Below are positions 33,460-41,773 of a stretch of 64,000 nucleotides of DNA, piece by piece (position 1 is the first letter of the stretch; each line of letters starts with the position of its first letter). The notes below the pieces were generated by a model. That model did not search any database, was not told where the DNA came from, and saw only the letters and a program-made list of their open reading frames with translations. The stretch is from Nocardioidaceae bacterium (lineage in GTDB: Bacteria > Actinomycetota > Actinomycetes > Propionibacteriales > Nocardioidaceae). A program made the translations under genes and the position numbers. The stretch lies in NCBI GenBank assembly GCA_009780515.1, contig WQZX01000003.1, forward strand, positions 1 to 64,000, given 5' to 3'.

Positions 33460-34757
33460 CCAAGATCGCCCCCGCGATCGCGTCCCTGTTCCCCAGCGAG
33501 CTGCCTCTGCAGCTCAGGGCCTACGACGGCAGCGCGGCCGGCCCCGCCGACTCGCCGTACGTCATGGAGCTGACCAGCCCGCGCGGTCTGTCGTACATCC
33601 TCACCGCGCCCGGCGACCTCGGCCTCGGCCGGGCCTACGTCGCCGGCGACCTGGTGCTGCACGGCGCCCACCCGGGCAACCCCTACGAGCCGTTCAGCCT
33701 GCTCAAGGACCACACCGACTTCGGCATCCCCTCGCCGCAGAAGATCGCCGCGCTGGTCGGCGCGCTCGGCATCCGCAACCTGGTCCCGCCGCCCCCGCCG
33801 CCGCAGGAGCACCTGCCCGGGTGGCGCCACCGCGTCGAGGCGCTGCGCGGAAACGTCGCGAGCCTGGCCACGTGGGGCCGCCACTCCCAGCAGCGCGACG
33901 CGGACGCGATCCACCACCACTACGACGTGTCGAACACCTTCTACGAGCACGTCCTCGGCCCGTCGATGACCTACACCTGCGCGGTGTTCCCGACCGAGGA
34001 CGCCACCCTCGAGGAGGCTCAGGAGAACAAGTACGACCTGATCTGCCGCAAGCTCGACCTGAAGCCCGGTCAGCGGCTGCTCGACCTCGGCTGCGGCTGG
34101 GGCGGCATGGTCCGCCACGCCGCGAAGCACTACGGCGTCAAGGCGCTCGGCGTCACGCTGAGCCGCGAGCAGGCCAACTGGGCGGCGGAGGAGATCAAGT
34201 GCCAGGGCCTCGACGACGTCGCGGAGGTGCGGTATTCCGACTACCGCGACGTGCCCGAGGGCGACTTCGACGCGGTCAGCTCGATCGGTCTCACCGAGCA
34301 CATCGGCGTGGACAACTACCCGGCGTACTTCTCCTTCATCGAGGGCAAGCTCAAGCCGGAGGGCCGCCTCCTCAACCACTGCATCACCCGCCACGACAGC
34401 CGGGGCAGCAACAAGGCGGGCGCGTTCATCGACCGCTACGTCTTCCCCGACGGCGAGCTCACCGGCTCGGGCACCATCGTGCGCGCGGTGGAGAACACCG
34501 GCCTCGAGGTCCAGCACCACGAGAACATCCGGCACCACTACGCCAGGACCCTCCAGGGCTGGAGCGAGAACCTCGAGGCCAACTGGGACGCCTGCGTCGC
34601 CGAGACCAGTGAGGGCACTGCCCGCGTCTGGGGCCTGTACATGGTCGGCTCGCGGATCGCGTTCGAGCGCAACGAGATCCAGCTCCACCACGTCCTCGCC
34701 ACCAAGACGGTCGACGGCGTCAGCGGCTACCCGCTGCGCCCCGACTTCGGCGTCTGA
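33456..34757 (+). CDS. tmsB: SAM-dependent fatty acid methyltransferase (TmsB/UfaA1-like)
   Basis: This 433-aa enzyme is a cyclopropane-fatty-acid synthase family methyltransferase. The SAM site LDLGCGWGGMVRHAA is at about 209-223, preceded by HHHYDVSNTFYEHVLGPSMTY, the typical CFA block, and followed by GVTLSREQ and SSIGLTEHIG. It lacks nothing obvious. Homologues (UfaA1, Rv0447c; BfaB/TmsB) add a methylene group at C10 of oleoyl chains of phospholipids; the partner reductase completes the 10-methyl branch. 10-Methyl C17/C18 acids are common membrane lipids of Nocardioides, which agrees. The ATG overlaps the reductase stop by 4 bp. Confidence 0.88.
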   Translation: MTKIAPAIASLFPSELPLQLRAYDGSAAGPADSPYVMELTSPRGLSYILTAPGDLGLGRAYVAGDLVLHGAHPGNPYEPFSLLKDHTDFGIPSPQKIAALVGALGIRNLVPPPPPPQEHLPGWRHRVEALRGNVASLATWGRHSQQRDADAIHHHYDVSNTFYEHVLGPSMTYTCAVFPTEDATLEEAQENKYDLICRKLDLKPGQRLLDLGCGWGGMVRHAAKHYGVKALGVTLSREQANWAAEEIKCQGLDDVAEVRYSDYRDVPEGDFDAVSSIGLTEHIGVDNYPAYFSFIEGKLKPEGRLLNHCITRHDSRGSNKAGAFIDRYVFPDGELTGSGTIVRAVENTGLEVQHHENIRHHYARTLQGWSENLEANWDACVAETSEGTARVWGLYMVGSRIAFERNEIQLHHVLATKTVDGVSGYPLRPDFGV

Positions 34758-34793
34758 CCCGCACTGCCCGGCTGCCGGTAGCCTTGGCGCGAC

Positions 34794-35588
34794 ATGAGCA
34801 GACGGGCCGAGGAGTACGCCGCGCAGGTGCTGCGCCGCGAGGAGCTGAGCGACCACTTCGTCCGGCTGACGCTCGGCGGCGAGGGTCTGGCCGGCTTCGT
34901 GTCGACCGGCATCCCCGACGAATGGGTCGGGCTGGTCGTGCCGGGACAGTTCCAGAGCCGCTACTACACGGTGCGCTCGTGGTCTGACGGCGAGCTGGTC
35001 GTCGACGTGGTCGTCCACGAGGTCGGCCTGGTGACCGAGTGGGCGCTCGGCCGCGCGGGCGACCCGGTAGGCCAGACGCTGACGATCACCGAGCCGAAGA
35101 GCTCGTTCGCGCTGCCCGACGACGCCGGCTGGCTGCAGCTCGTCGGCGACCTCACCGCCATGCCGGCGATGGCCCGCATCGCCGGGACGTACGCCGACCG
35201 GCTCCCCGTCCGCGTCCACGCCGAGGTGCCCGACGACCCGTCGTCGTACGACGGCTACCTGCCCGGCTCCGCCGACGTCACCTGGGCGCGGGGGAGTGGC
35301 GACGGCCTCGCGGCCGCGGTCGAGGCGCTCGAGCTTCCCGAGGGCGCGGGCTACTTCTGGATGGCCGGTGAGTCCGCGCAGATGCGGGCGATCCGCAAGC
35401 ACCTGATGCGCGAGGTGCGGATGCCGAGCACCCATTACGACGTGATGGGCTACTGGCGCAAGGTGTCGGAGCGTCAGCTCCGCGCCGTCGATCCGGGCCC
35501 GATCTGGCGCGCCGGCAAGGCGCAGGGCAAGTCCGACGAGGAGATCTGGGCCGCCTACGACGCGGCGCGGGCAGGAGAGCAGCAGTGA
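34794..35588 (+). CDS. Siderophore-interacting-protein-like flavin reductase
   Basis: This 264-aa protein has the ferredoxin-reductase-like fold of SIP (ViuB-type) proteins: FAD-binding RYYTVRSW (about 56-63), VDVVVHEVGLVTEWAL and GDPVGQTL, and the NAD(P)H-binding part with GAGYFWMAGES (about 184-194). The C-terminal RKHLMREVRMP and MGYWRKVSE are typical. SIP proteins reduce ferric siderophores, but no siderophore gene is near. The gene lies 36 bp after tmsB and overlaps era by 4 bp. A TAGCCT box at 34779-34784 could give it an own leaderless start. It may alternatively supply electrons to TmsA; this is speculative. Confidence 0.8.
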   Translation: MSRRAEEYAAQVLRREELSDHFVRLTLGGEGLAGFVSTGIPDEWVGLVVPGQFQSRYYTVRSWSDGELVVDVVVHEVGLVTEWALGRAGDPVGQTLTITEPKSSFALPDDAGWLQLVGDLTAMPAMARIAGTYADRLPVRVHAEVPDDPSSYDGYLPGSADVTWARGSGDGLAAAVEALELPEGAGYFWMAGESAQMRAIRKHLMREVRMPSTHYDVMGYWRKVSERQLRAVDPGPIWRAGKAQGKSDEEIWAAYDAARAGEQQ

Positions 35589-36628
35589 CCGACTTCCCGC
35601 ACGAGGCGGACGACTTCGACGAGGACTTCGACGAGGACCTCGACGAGGACCTCGACGAGGACCTCGACGGGCTGCCGGCTCCGGCGCCCGCCTTCGGGTC
35701 CGCCGAGGTGCCCGAGGGCTACCGGTCGGGCTTCGCCTGCTTCGTGGGCCGGCCCAATGTCGGCAAGTCCACGCTGACCAACGCGCTGGTCGGTCAGAAG
35801 ATCGTGATCACCTCCGACAAGCCGCAGACCACCCGCACGGTCGTGCGCGGCATCGTCCACCGCGCGGACGGCCAGCTGATCCTGGTCGACACCCCCGGCC
35901 TCCACCGGCCCCGAAACCTCCTCGGCGAGCGCCTCAACGACCTGGTCAAGACGACCTGGGCCGAGGTGGACGTCGTGGCCGTCTGCTTCCCGGCCGACCA
36001 GAAGATCGGCCCTGGCGACCGGTTCCTGGTCGAGGAGCTGGCCAAGGTGCGTCGTACGACGAAGATCGCGGTGGCCACCAAGACCGACCTCGTCGACGGC
36101 GAGCGCCTTGGACAGCACCTCCTCAACATCGCCGAGCTCGGCCGCAGCACCGGCACCGACTGGGCAGAGATCGTCCCGGTGTCCTCGGTGTCGGGCCACC
36201 AGATCGAGCTGCTCGGCGAGCTGCTGGTCGGCCTGATGCCCGAGGGGCCGCCGCTCTACCCCGACGGCGACCTCACCGACGCACCCGAGGAGATCCTGGC
36301 TGCGGAGCTGATCCGCGAGGCGGCCCTCGACGGCGTGCGCGACGAGCTCCCGCACTCCATCGCGGTCGTCGTGGAGGAGATGGGGCTGCGCGAGGACCGT
36401 CCCGAGGACAGGCCGCTGCTCGACATCCACGCCAACCTGTACGTCGAGCGCGACTCCCAGAAGGGCATCGTGATCGGCAAGAAGGGCGCCCGGCTCCGCG
36501 AGGTCGGCACGAACGCCCGCAAGCAGATCGAGGCGCTCCTCGGCACCCCGGTCTACCTCGATCTGCACGTCAAGATCGCCAAGGACTGGCAGAAGGACCC
36601 CCGCCAGCTGCGGCGCCTCGGATTCTGA
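35585..36628 (+). CDS. era: GTPase Era with acidic N-terminal extension
   Basis: This 347-aa GTPase helps assemble the 30S subunit. G1 GRPNVGKST (about 55-63), the G2 region TTRTVVRG, G3 DTPG (about 102-105) and G4 TKTD (about 165-168) are intact; the C-terminal KH domain contains VIGKKGARLREVGTNARKQI (about 297-316) and ends in LRRLGF. Unusual is a 48-residue N-terminal extension with DFDE/DLDE repeats (residues about 10-28), absent from typical Era of about 300 aa. The GTG overlaps the SIP gene by 4 bp. A start at a later codon cannot be excluded, but no Met/Val with a ribosome binding site lies between the repeats and the G domain. Confidence 0.93.
   Translation: MTDFPHEADDFDEDFDEDLDEDLDEDLDGLPAPAPAFGSAEVPEGYRSGFACFVGRPNVGKSTLTNALVGQKIVITSDKPQTTRTVVRGIVHRADGQLILVDTPGLHRPRNLLGERLNDLVKTTWAEVDVVAVCFPADQKIGPGDRFLVEELAKVRRTTKIAVATKTDLVDGERLGQHLLNIAELGRSTGTDWAEIVPVSSVSGHQIELLGELLVGLMPEGPPLYPDGDLTDAPEEILAAELIREAALDGVRDELPHSIAVVVEEMGLREDRPEDRPLLDIHANLYVERDSQKGIVIGKKGARLREVGTNARKQIEALLGTPVYLDLHVKIAKDWQKDPRQLRRLGF
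35612..35668 (+). repeat. 12-bp tandem repeat in era
   Basis: Nearly five units of GAC(T/C)TCGACGAG encode DFDE-DFDE-DLDE-DLDE-DLD. The first two units have T and the others C at position 4. The unit length keeps the frame, so copy-number changes would alter only the length of the acidic arm. Confidence 0.85.
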
Positions 36629-36644
36629 TGCTTCCGAACCGGGG

Positions 36645-37490
36645 TCAGCTGCCCTTGGTCCAGCAGATGCCGTACTGCTGGTCCATGTCCCAGTCCTTCT
36701 TGGTGGGGTACTCGTAGCCCCACTGGTAGCTCAGGGGGTCGGCGGCGGCGTGGGCCGCGGCGTTCTGGCACGTGGTCTGGCCGGCCGACTTCGCGGCCTT
36801 CACGCCGGGGTAGGCGCCCTTCTTCAGCGGGACGACCGCGATCGCGCGCCAGGAGTGGTGGGCCGCGCAGGGCACCCGGTGGAAGTCCTTGGCGTCGGGG
36901 GCGTCGGTGCCGCACATCGACAGGCCGTCGCGCGACTTGGAAGACTTCATCGCGCCCTTGAGGCTCTGGGTGCGCGAGGTGAGGTTGCCCCCCGCGGTCA
37001 CGACCGCGTCGCAGCGGAACCAGTTGGCGCCCTTGTCCGACTGGCCGACGCTCGGGGTGAACCACACCGGGTGCACCATGCTCAGCCGCGCATCGTCGGC
37101 GCTGCCGCCCAGGAACGAGTCGAGGCGGTCGCGGCAGGTGGATGCGACCTGTGCGCCGACCCGGTCGGAGTCGACGGCGACGAGATGGCCGTCGACCTGG
37201 GTGTCGAGCTGCCCGACGAAGTAGGTCTCGGATGTGTGCGTCCTGCTGCACGGGGTGGCCGCCGCGCTGCTCGTCGGCGCGACCTCCTGCTTCATCGTCA
37301 GCCGGTAGCAGGCGGCGTTCTTCGGCGCCGGCGGCGGAGCCGGCGCCCGCACGGGCGCGGCCGTCTTGCTGGCCGATGCGCTCGGCGAGGGGGCCGTACC
37401 GGAGCCGCAGCCGGCCGCGGCCATGAGCACCAGCAGTACGGCGGCCGGCGCGCCCAGTCGCAGGAGGGTCTTCGTCATCGGGTTGCTCAC
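36645..37490 (-). CDS. Septum-formation-like lipoprotein 1
   Basis: This roughly 281-aa lipoprotein has lipobox AAAGC (Cys28), a Pro/Ala-rich linker, and a Cys/Trp-rich exported domain with the pattern of the actinobacterial septum formation family: CxR-THTSETYFVGQLD, a VHPVWFTP-type Trp motif, WFRCDAVV, and PCAAHHSWRAIAVVPL. Members occur near division genes or as paralogous pairs; their mechanism is unknown. The GTG at 37490 is 4 bp after the stop of the paralogue upstream; the in-frame ATG at 37478 is an alternative start. The two adjacent genes share the same domain plan and are a tandem duplication. Confidence 0.65.
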   Translation of the reverse strand: MSNPMTKTLLRLGAPAAVLLVLMAAAGCGSGTAPSPSASASKTAAPVRAPAPPPAPKNAACYRLTMKQEVAPTSSAAATPCSRTHTSETYFVGQLDTQVDGHLVAVDSDRVGAQVASTCRDRLDSFLGGSADDARLSMVHPVWFTPSVGQSDKGANWFRCDAVVTAGGNLTSRTQSLKGAMKSSKSRDGLSMCGTDAPDAKDFHRVPCAAHHSWRAIAVVPLKKGAYPGVKAAKSAGQTTCQNAAAHAAADPLSYQWGYEYPTKKDWDMDQQYGICWTKGS

Positions 37491-37494
37491 CGGC

Positions 37495-38301
37495 CTACTC
37501 GCTCGTCTCGGCCCAGCACACGGAGCGGCGGTTGCCCATCTCCCACTCGGCCTTCTTGAAGTAGGTGTAGCCGTACTGGAAGGTGGCGGGGTAGTTGAGC
37601 CACGCCTTGACCGAGCTGGCGCAGAAGGCGTCGCTGCGCGAGGCGGCCACCCGGTCGCCCGGGTAGGCGTCGCCGGACTCGCCGAGCTTGATCGTGGTGA
37701 CGGCCCGCCAGTTGTGCTTCTGCGAGCAGGCGATCTTGGTGGCCCCCGCCAGGGTCGGCCCCACCGCGCAGGCCAGCCAGCGGTCGGCCGGACGGCCGAG
37801 GAGCATCCCCTTGGCCGACTGCGGAAGCGGGACGTAGGAGGTGCTGGTGGAGTTGCCGCCGACCACGTCGCAGCGGTACCAGCGCGCTCCCTTGTCCCAC
37901 GCCTTGCGCGACGGACGGAACCAGGCCCAGCTGATGGTGGTGCGGAGGACGAGGCTGTCGTCGGCGCCGACGTAGTGCTCGAACTTCGTCGAGCAGGTCT
38001 CGTAGGCCCACCTGCTCACCGAGGATGCCCCGTAGCTGGAGTGCGCGAACTGACCGGGCATGTCACCGACGGCGAACGTCTGCGCGGTGTGCCGATCCGA
38101 GCAGGGCACCGTCCGCGTCGCGTTGGCCGGCTGCCGCACGTCGCCCGGCGAGAGCACGCGGCACGCACCGGCCTGCGGGGGAGTCGTGGCGTCGACCTGC
38201 GACGGGTCGGTGTTCGAGCCCTCCTGCTGGCTGCTGCACGCGCTGAGCCCGAGCGAGCCGAGCAGCACCAGGAGGCACGAGATGCCGGCGCGCAACCTCA
38301 C
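37495..38301 (-). CDS. Septum-formation-like lipoprotein 2
   Basis: This 268-aa paralogue of the downstream product has lipobox LSAC (Cys22) and the same sequence of features: CRVLSPGDV, PCSDRHTAQTFAVGDM, WAWFRPSRKAWDKGARWYRC, ACSQKHNWRAVTTIKLGE and a final Cys-Trp (VCWAE). Six to eight Cys are conserved between the two, so disulfides are likely in the extracytoplasmic space. GTG start at 38301. The pair forms a two-gene operon on the minus strand between era and a flavodoxin-like gene. Function is inferred only from family resemblance. Confidence 0.65.
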   Translation of the reverse strand: MRLRAGISCLLVLLGSLGLSACSSQQEGSNTDPSQVDATTPPQAGACRVLSPGDVRQPANATRTVPCSDRHTAQTFAVGDMPGQFAHSSYGASSVSRWAYETCSTKFEHYVGADDSLVLRTTISWAWFRPSRKAWDKGARWYRCDVVGGNSTSTSYVPLPQSAKGMLLGRPADRWLACAVGPTLAGATKIACSQKHNWRAVTTIKLGESGDAYPGDRVAASRSDAFCASSVKAWLNYPATFQYGYTYFKKAEWEMGNRRSVCWAETSE

Positions 38302-38316
38302 CCTCGTCCCCTTCGG

Positions 38317-38808
38317 TCATGTCGTCAGCAACGCTGCGATGGTACCGCCCAGGTCATAGGCCGCCTCCCGAGCGGGGTCGTCGACCTCGCCCATCACCTC
38401 GAGGACGTCGTACCCCTGCTTCCAGCCGAGGGCGCCCACGATCGAGCGCACCGAGCGGACCGCGCCGGTCAGGTCGTAGCGCCCGTGGACCCACAGCCCG
38501 AACGGCCGCCCGGCGGTCTCCCCACCGGACTCGCCGGCGCCGCCGGAGTCGTCGAGCGCACCGCCCACGGCCAGGAAGGTCGAGTCGAAGAAGTGCTTGA
38601 GGGCACCGCTCATGTAGCCGAAGTTGGCGGTCGTGCCGAGCACGTAGCCGTCGGCGCCCAGGACGTCCTCGGCTGTCGCCTCCAGCGCTGGTCGGCAGAC
38701 CACCTCCACTCCCTCGATCGCGTCGTCGGAGGCGCCGGCCAGCACCTGCTCCAGCAGGGCCTGCATCGACCGGGTCGGGGAGTGGTGGACGACCAGTAGG
38801 CGAGGCAT
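38317..38808 (-). CDS. Flavodoxin-like NAD(P)H-dependent oxidoreductase
   Basis: This 163-aa flavodoxin-fold protein binds FMN: VVHHSPTRSMQALLEQVL (about 6-23) is the phosphate loop, YVLGTTANFGYMSGALKHFFD (split here) at about 55-75 and the GLWVHGRYDLTGAVRSV region are the other FMN contacts. WrbA-like or nitroreductase-like redox roles are possible. The ATG has a TAGGCT box 7 nt upstream, so it is probably leaderless. It diverges from leuA and its leader; only 47 bp separate the two start codons. Confidence 0.8.
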   Translation of the reverse strand: MPRLLVVHHSPTRSMQALLEQVLAGASDDAIEGVEVVCRPALEATAEDVLGADGYVLGTTANFGYMSGALKHFFDSTFLAVGGALDDSGGAGESGGETAGRPFGLWVHGRYDLTGAVRSVRSIVGALGWKQGYDVLEVMGEVDDPAREAAYDLGGTIAALLTT

Positions 38809-38815
38809 GCGCTCC

Positions 38816-38821
38816 AGCCTA
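38816..38821 (-). promoter_or_regulatory. Likely -10 box (TAGGCT) of flavodoxin gene
   Basis: On the minus strand TAGGCT ends 7 nt before the ATG at 38808. It lies back to back with the leuA promoter box TACAGT at 38841-38846. Confidence 0.45.
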
Positions 38822-38840
38822 GGCAGGCGGGGCGCCCTGC

Positions 38841-38846
38841 TACAGT
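38841..38846 (+). promoter_or_regulatory. Likely -10 box (TACAGT) of the leuA leader
   Basis: TACAGT ends 9 nt before the first ATG of the leader peptide at 38856. The leader peptide would be translated from the extreme 5' end of the message. Confidence 0.5.
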
Positions 38847-38855
38847 GGCGACATC

Positions 38856-38897
38856 ATGATGCGCAGCCTGCTTCTTAGCGGCCGCAGCGAGGTCTGA
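38856..38897 (+). CDS. leuL: leuA leader peptide with three Leu codons
   Basis: The 13-codon frame encodes [13 protein letters not shown], with three consecutive Leu codons including two rare CTT. It lies 72 bp before leuA. Leader peptides of this kind (a run of Leu codons followed by GR or SGR) are known upstream of actinobacterial leuA and regulate it by ribosome stalling when Leu-tRNA is scarce. The two CTT codons stand out, because CTT is very rare in this GC-rich window, and would enhance stalling. Confidence 0.75.
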   Translation: MMRSLLLSGRSEV

Positions 38898-38920
38898 CAA
38901 GCCGGACCCCCTCGCTGCGG
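38882..38920 (+). promoter_or_regulatory. leuA leader hairpin
   Basis: CCGCAGCGAGG (38882-38892) inside the leader peptide frame pairs perfectly with CCTCGCTGCGG (38910-38920). A ribosome stalled on the Leu codons (38868-38876) or finishing at the stop (38895-38897) would change whether this 11-bp stem forms. There is no U-tract, so the switch may act on translation or through Rho. Confidence 0.6.
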
Positions 38921-38968
38921 AGTGAGTCGCGCGCCCGGCATTCCGTCTTGAACAAAGCCGAGGAAGTC

Positions 38969-40693
38969 ATGACCAGCATTCCTGCACAGCAGCCCAGCGG
39001 TATGCCCTTCGAGCGCTACCGCGCCTTCCAGCCCGTCACGGTGCCCGACCGCACCTGGCCGGACCGCAAGATCACCGAGGCCCCGCGCTGGCTCTCCACC
39101 GACCTGCGCGACGGCAACCAGGCCCTCATCGACCCGATGAGCCCGGCCCGCAAGATGAAGATGTTCGACCTGCTGGTCCGCATGGGCTACAAGGAGATCG
39201 AGGTCGGCTTCCCGTCCGCGAGCCAGACCGACTTCGACTTCGTGCGCCAGCTGATCGAGGACGACCACGTCCCGGACGACGTACGCATCTCGGTGCTGAC
39301 GCAGGCACGTGAGGACCTCATCGCCCGCACGGTCGAGTCGCTGGTCGGCGCCGACAAGGCGACGGTCCACCTCTACAACGCGACCGCCCCGCTGTTCCAG
39401 CGCGTGGTGTTCCACGTCAGCGAGGCCGAGTGCATCGCGATCGCCACCCGTGGCACCGAGCAGGTCGTGAAGTACGCCGAGCAGCTGCTGGCCGGCACCG
39501 ACTTCGGCTACCAGTACAGCCCGGAGATCTTCACCCAGACGCCGACCGACTTCGCCGTCGAGGTCTGCGAGCGCGTGTCCGACGTGTGGCAGCCCGAGCC
39601 GGGGCGCGAGATCATCCTGAACCTGCCGGCGACCGTCGAGATGTCCACGCCGAACACCTACGCCGACCAGATCGAGTACTTCTCTCGCGCGCTGACCCGC
39701 CGCGACGTCTCGGCGATCAGCCTGCACCCGCACAACGACCGCGGCACCGCCGTCGCCGCGACCGAGCTGGCCCTGATGGCCGGCGCAGACCGCGTCGAGG
39801 GCTGCCTGTTCGGCCACGGCGAGCGCACCGGCAACGTCGACCTGGTCACGCTGGCCATGAACCTGTTCAGCCAGGGCATCGACCCCCAGGTCGACCTGTC
39901 CGACATCGACGAGATCCGTCGTACCGTCGAGTACTGCACCCAGCTGCCGGTCCATCCACGCCACCCCTACGCGGGCGACCTGGTCTACACCGCCTTCTCC
40001 GGCTCCCACCAGGACGCCATCAAGAAGGGTCTGGAGGACCTGGAGCGGATCGCCGCCGAGCAGGGCGTCGACGTGCGCGAGATCCCCTGGGAGGCGCCGT
40101 ACCTGCCGATCGACCCGAAGGACGTCGGCCGCACCTACGAGGCGGTCATCCGGGTCAACAGCCAGTCGGGCAAGGGCGGGGTCGCCTACGTCTTGAAGGC
40201 CGAGCACAGCCTCGAGCTCCCGCGGCGCGCCCAGATCGAGTTCAGCCGGGTGATCCAGCAGCACACCGACGCCGAGGGCGGCGAGGTCACCCCGGACCAG
40301 ATCTGGACGATCTTCAAGCGCGAGTACCTCGAGCGCGAGGCGCCGTACTCCCTGGTCAGCTTCTCCTCGACCACCAGCGAGGACGGCGAGGACCAGCAGG
40401 AGGTGCGGCTCGTCGTACGCGGCGAGGAGCAGGCGTTCACCGGCCTCGGCAACGGACCGGTCGCGGCATTCGTCGACGGCATGCGCCAGACCGGCGCCGA
40501 CATCCGTGTCCTCGACTACGCCGAGCACGCCCTCTCCTCCGGCGGCGACGCGGTCGCCGCGGCGTACGTCGAGTGCGAGATCGCCGGCGAGATCGTGTGG
40601 GGCATCGGCATCCACCACAACATCGTCACGGCCTCGCTGCGGGCCGTCGTCTGCGCCACCAACCGGGCGCAGGCCGTCACCATCCCGGCGTAG
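38969..40693 (+). CDS. leuA: 2-isopropylmalate synthase
   Basis: This 574-aa enzyme condenses acetyl-CoA with 2-oxoisovalerate, the first step of leucine synthesis. The catalytic (beta/alpha)8 domain has [16 protein letters not shown] (about 39-54), the metal-binding [14 protein letters not shown] (about 252-265) and [16 protein letters not shown]. The C-terminal regulatory LeuA dimer domain (about 430-565) gives Leu feedback inhibition. The length is that of the long actinobacterial LeuA. The ATG at 38969 has GAGGAAG 2-8 nt upstream. Leader peptide and hairpin upstream suggest attenuation in response to Leu. Confidence 0.95.
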   Translation: MTSIPAQQPSGMPFERYRAFQPVTVPDRTWPDRKITEAPRWLSTDLRDGNQALIDPMSPARKMKMFDLLVRMGYKEIEVGFPSASQTDFDFVRQLIEDDHVPDDVRISVLTQAREDLIARTVESLVGADKATVHLYNATAPLFQRVVFHVSEAECIAIATRGTEQVVKYAEQLLAGTDFGYQYSPEIFTQTPTDFAVEVCERVSDVWQPEPGREIILNLPATVEMSTPNTYADQIEYFSRALTRRDVSAISLHPHNDRGTAVAATELALMAGADRVEGCLFGHGERTGNVDLVTLAMNLFSQGIDPQVDLSDIDEIRRTVEYCTQLPVHPRHPYAGDLVYTAFSGSHQDAIKKGLEDLERIAAEQGVDVREIPWEAPYLPIDPKDVGRTYEAVIRVNSQSGKGGVAYVLKAEHSLELPRRAQIEFSRVIQQHTDAEGGEVTPDQIWTIFKREYLEREAPYSLVSFSSTTSEDGEDQQEVRLVVRGEEQAFTGLGNGPVAAFVDGMRQTGADIRVLDYAEHALSSGGDAVAAAYVECEIAGEIVWGIGIHHNIVTASLRAVVCATNRAQAVTIPA

Positions 40694-40714
40694 CGGCGGC
40701 GTGCGGCCGTCCCG

Positions 40715-41773
40715 TCAGCACCCCTTGGCGTACACGTAGCACCGCAGCCTCGGCTCGGCCTTGAGCATCGGGGCGCCCGACAGGGTCATCATCGGCACCG
40801 GAGTCACGGCCAGGTTCGGCAGCGCCTCGAGCGGCTGGAGGTAGGTGTTGAGCGACAGCGGGTCGACGTAGGGCATGTAGAGGTGCCCGCACACGGACCG
40901 GCTGATCCGAGCGGGGTCGGCCGGTCCCTTGTGCGTCAGCGCGTCCATCACCAGTGCGTACGTCGTGGGGTCGATGGTCCCCGTGAGCAGGTGCTCGTCC
41001 AGGTCGGCGGGGCAGATGTCCTGCACGGCGACGTTGGTGATCCGGCCCTGGCCGGTGTGCAGCGAGGAGGACGAGTCGGTCCTGGAGTTGGGCGTGACGA
41101 CCTCGTCCATGTGGCTGTAGATGACCGTGTAGGAGATGCCCTTGAACGTCTCCGCGCGGCTGTTGAGCGCCTGGATGAACCCGGCGTTCGCCTGCTGCTG
41201 CCAGACCGCGGGCGTGCAGGTGGTCACGCCGGCGAGGCCACAGGTCGGCAGCGACTTCGTGCCGTCGTTCGAGGGCGCCATCCCGATCACGTCGTCGACC
41301 ATCGAGCGGGTGTCGGGCCAGAACCGCAGCGCCCAGCGCATGCTCATCCCGCCCTGGCTGTGGCCGACGACGCCGATGCGGCGGCCGGCCCGCCGATGCA
41401 TGACCCGGATCGCGTGGACGAGGTACTCGCCGGCGGTCTGGATGTCGCCGTAGGTGTGGAACGGCATCGTCACCGCGCACCAGTAGCGGTGCTGGGCGTC
41501 GAAGGCCGGCTCGTAGGTCCAGGAGTAGTTCTGCTGCGGAGTCACGCTGGTCGCGGGGTTGAGCAGCACCGGCTCGGGCCCCCTGCGCGGGTCTCCGTGG
41601 CACTGCAGCGAGGCAGCCAGCCTCGCCGCCGGGACGGTCAGCCGCGGACCGGGCCGGTTCAGCGGTGCGTACGCCGACCCGCCGCCTGCCGCGTCGGACG
41701 GAGCCGCGGTGGCCCCGACCGCGAGCGCACAGGCGAGTGTGCACACGAGCGCGAGCGCGCGTCGGGCGGTCAT
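40715..41773 (-). CDS. Secreted alpha/beta-hydrolase (lipase-like) 1
   Basis: This 352-aa protein has a signal peptide (hydrophobic 6-24, cleavage near ATAAPSDAAG) and an alpha/beta-hydrolase core with the nucleophile elbow GHSQGG (Ser139). DNA-level context and pattern (QNYSWTYEPAFDAQHRYWCA, then GEYLVHAIRVMHRRAGRRIG) match secreted triacylglycerol lipases of the actinobacterial LipA/estA group. DEVVTP (about 225-230) and DEHLL (about 262) are candidate acid and His positions. It is a close tandem paralogue of the next gene on the minus strand and overlaps its stop by 4 bp. It probably cleaves esters outside the cell. Confidence 0.8.
   Translation of the reverse strand: MTARRALALVCTLACALAVGATAAPSDAAGGGSAYAPLNRPGPRLTVPAARLAASLQCHGDPRRGPEPVLLNPATSVTPQQNYSWTYEPAFDAQHRYWCAVTMPFHTYGDIQTAGEYLVHAIRVMHRRAGRRIGVVGHSQGGMSMRWALRFWPDTRSMVDDVIGMAPSNDGTKSLPTCGLAGVTTCTPAVWQQQANAGFIQALNSRAETFKGISYTVIYSHMDEVVTPNSRTDSSSSLHTGQGRITNVAVQDICPADLDEHLLTGTIDPTTYALVMDALTHKGPADPARISRSVCGHLYMPYVDPLSLNTYLQPLEALPNLAVTPVPMMTLSGAPMLKAEPRLRCYVYAKGC

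Noticed and set aside
33432..35435. 667-codon open frame on the minus strand across tmsB and the SIP gene
   Set aside because: It runs antisense to two recognised genes, has no motif and a biased composition.
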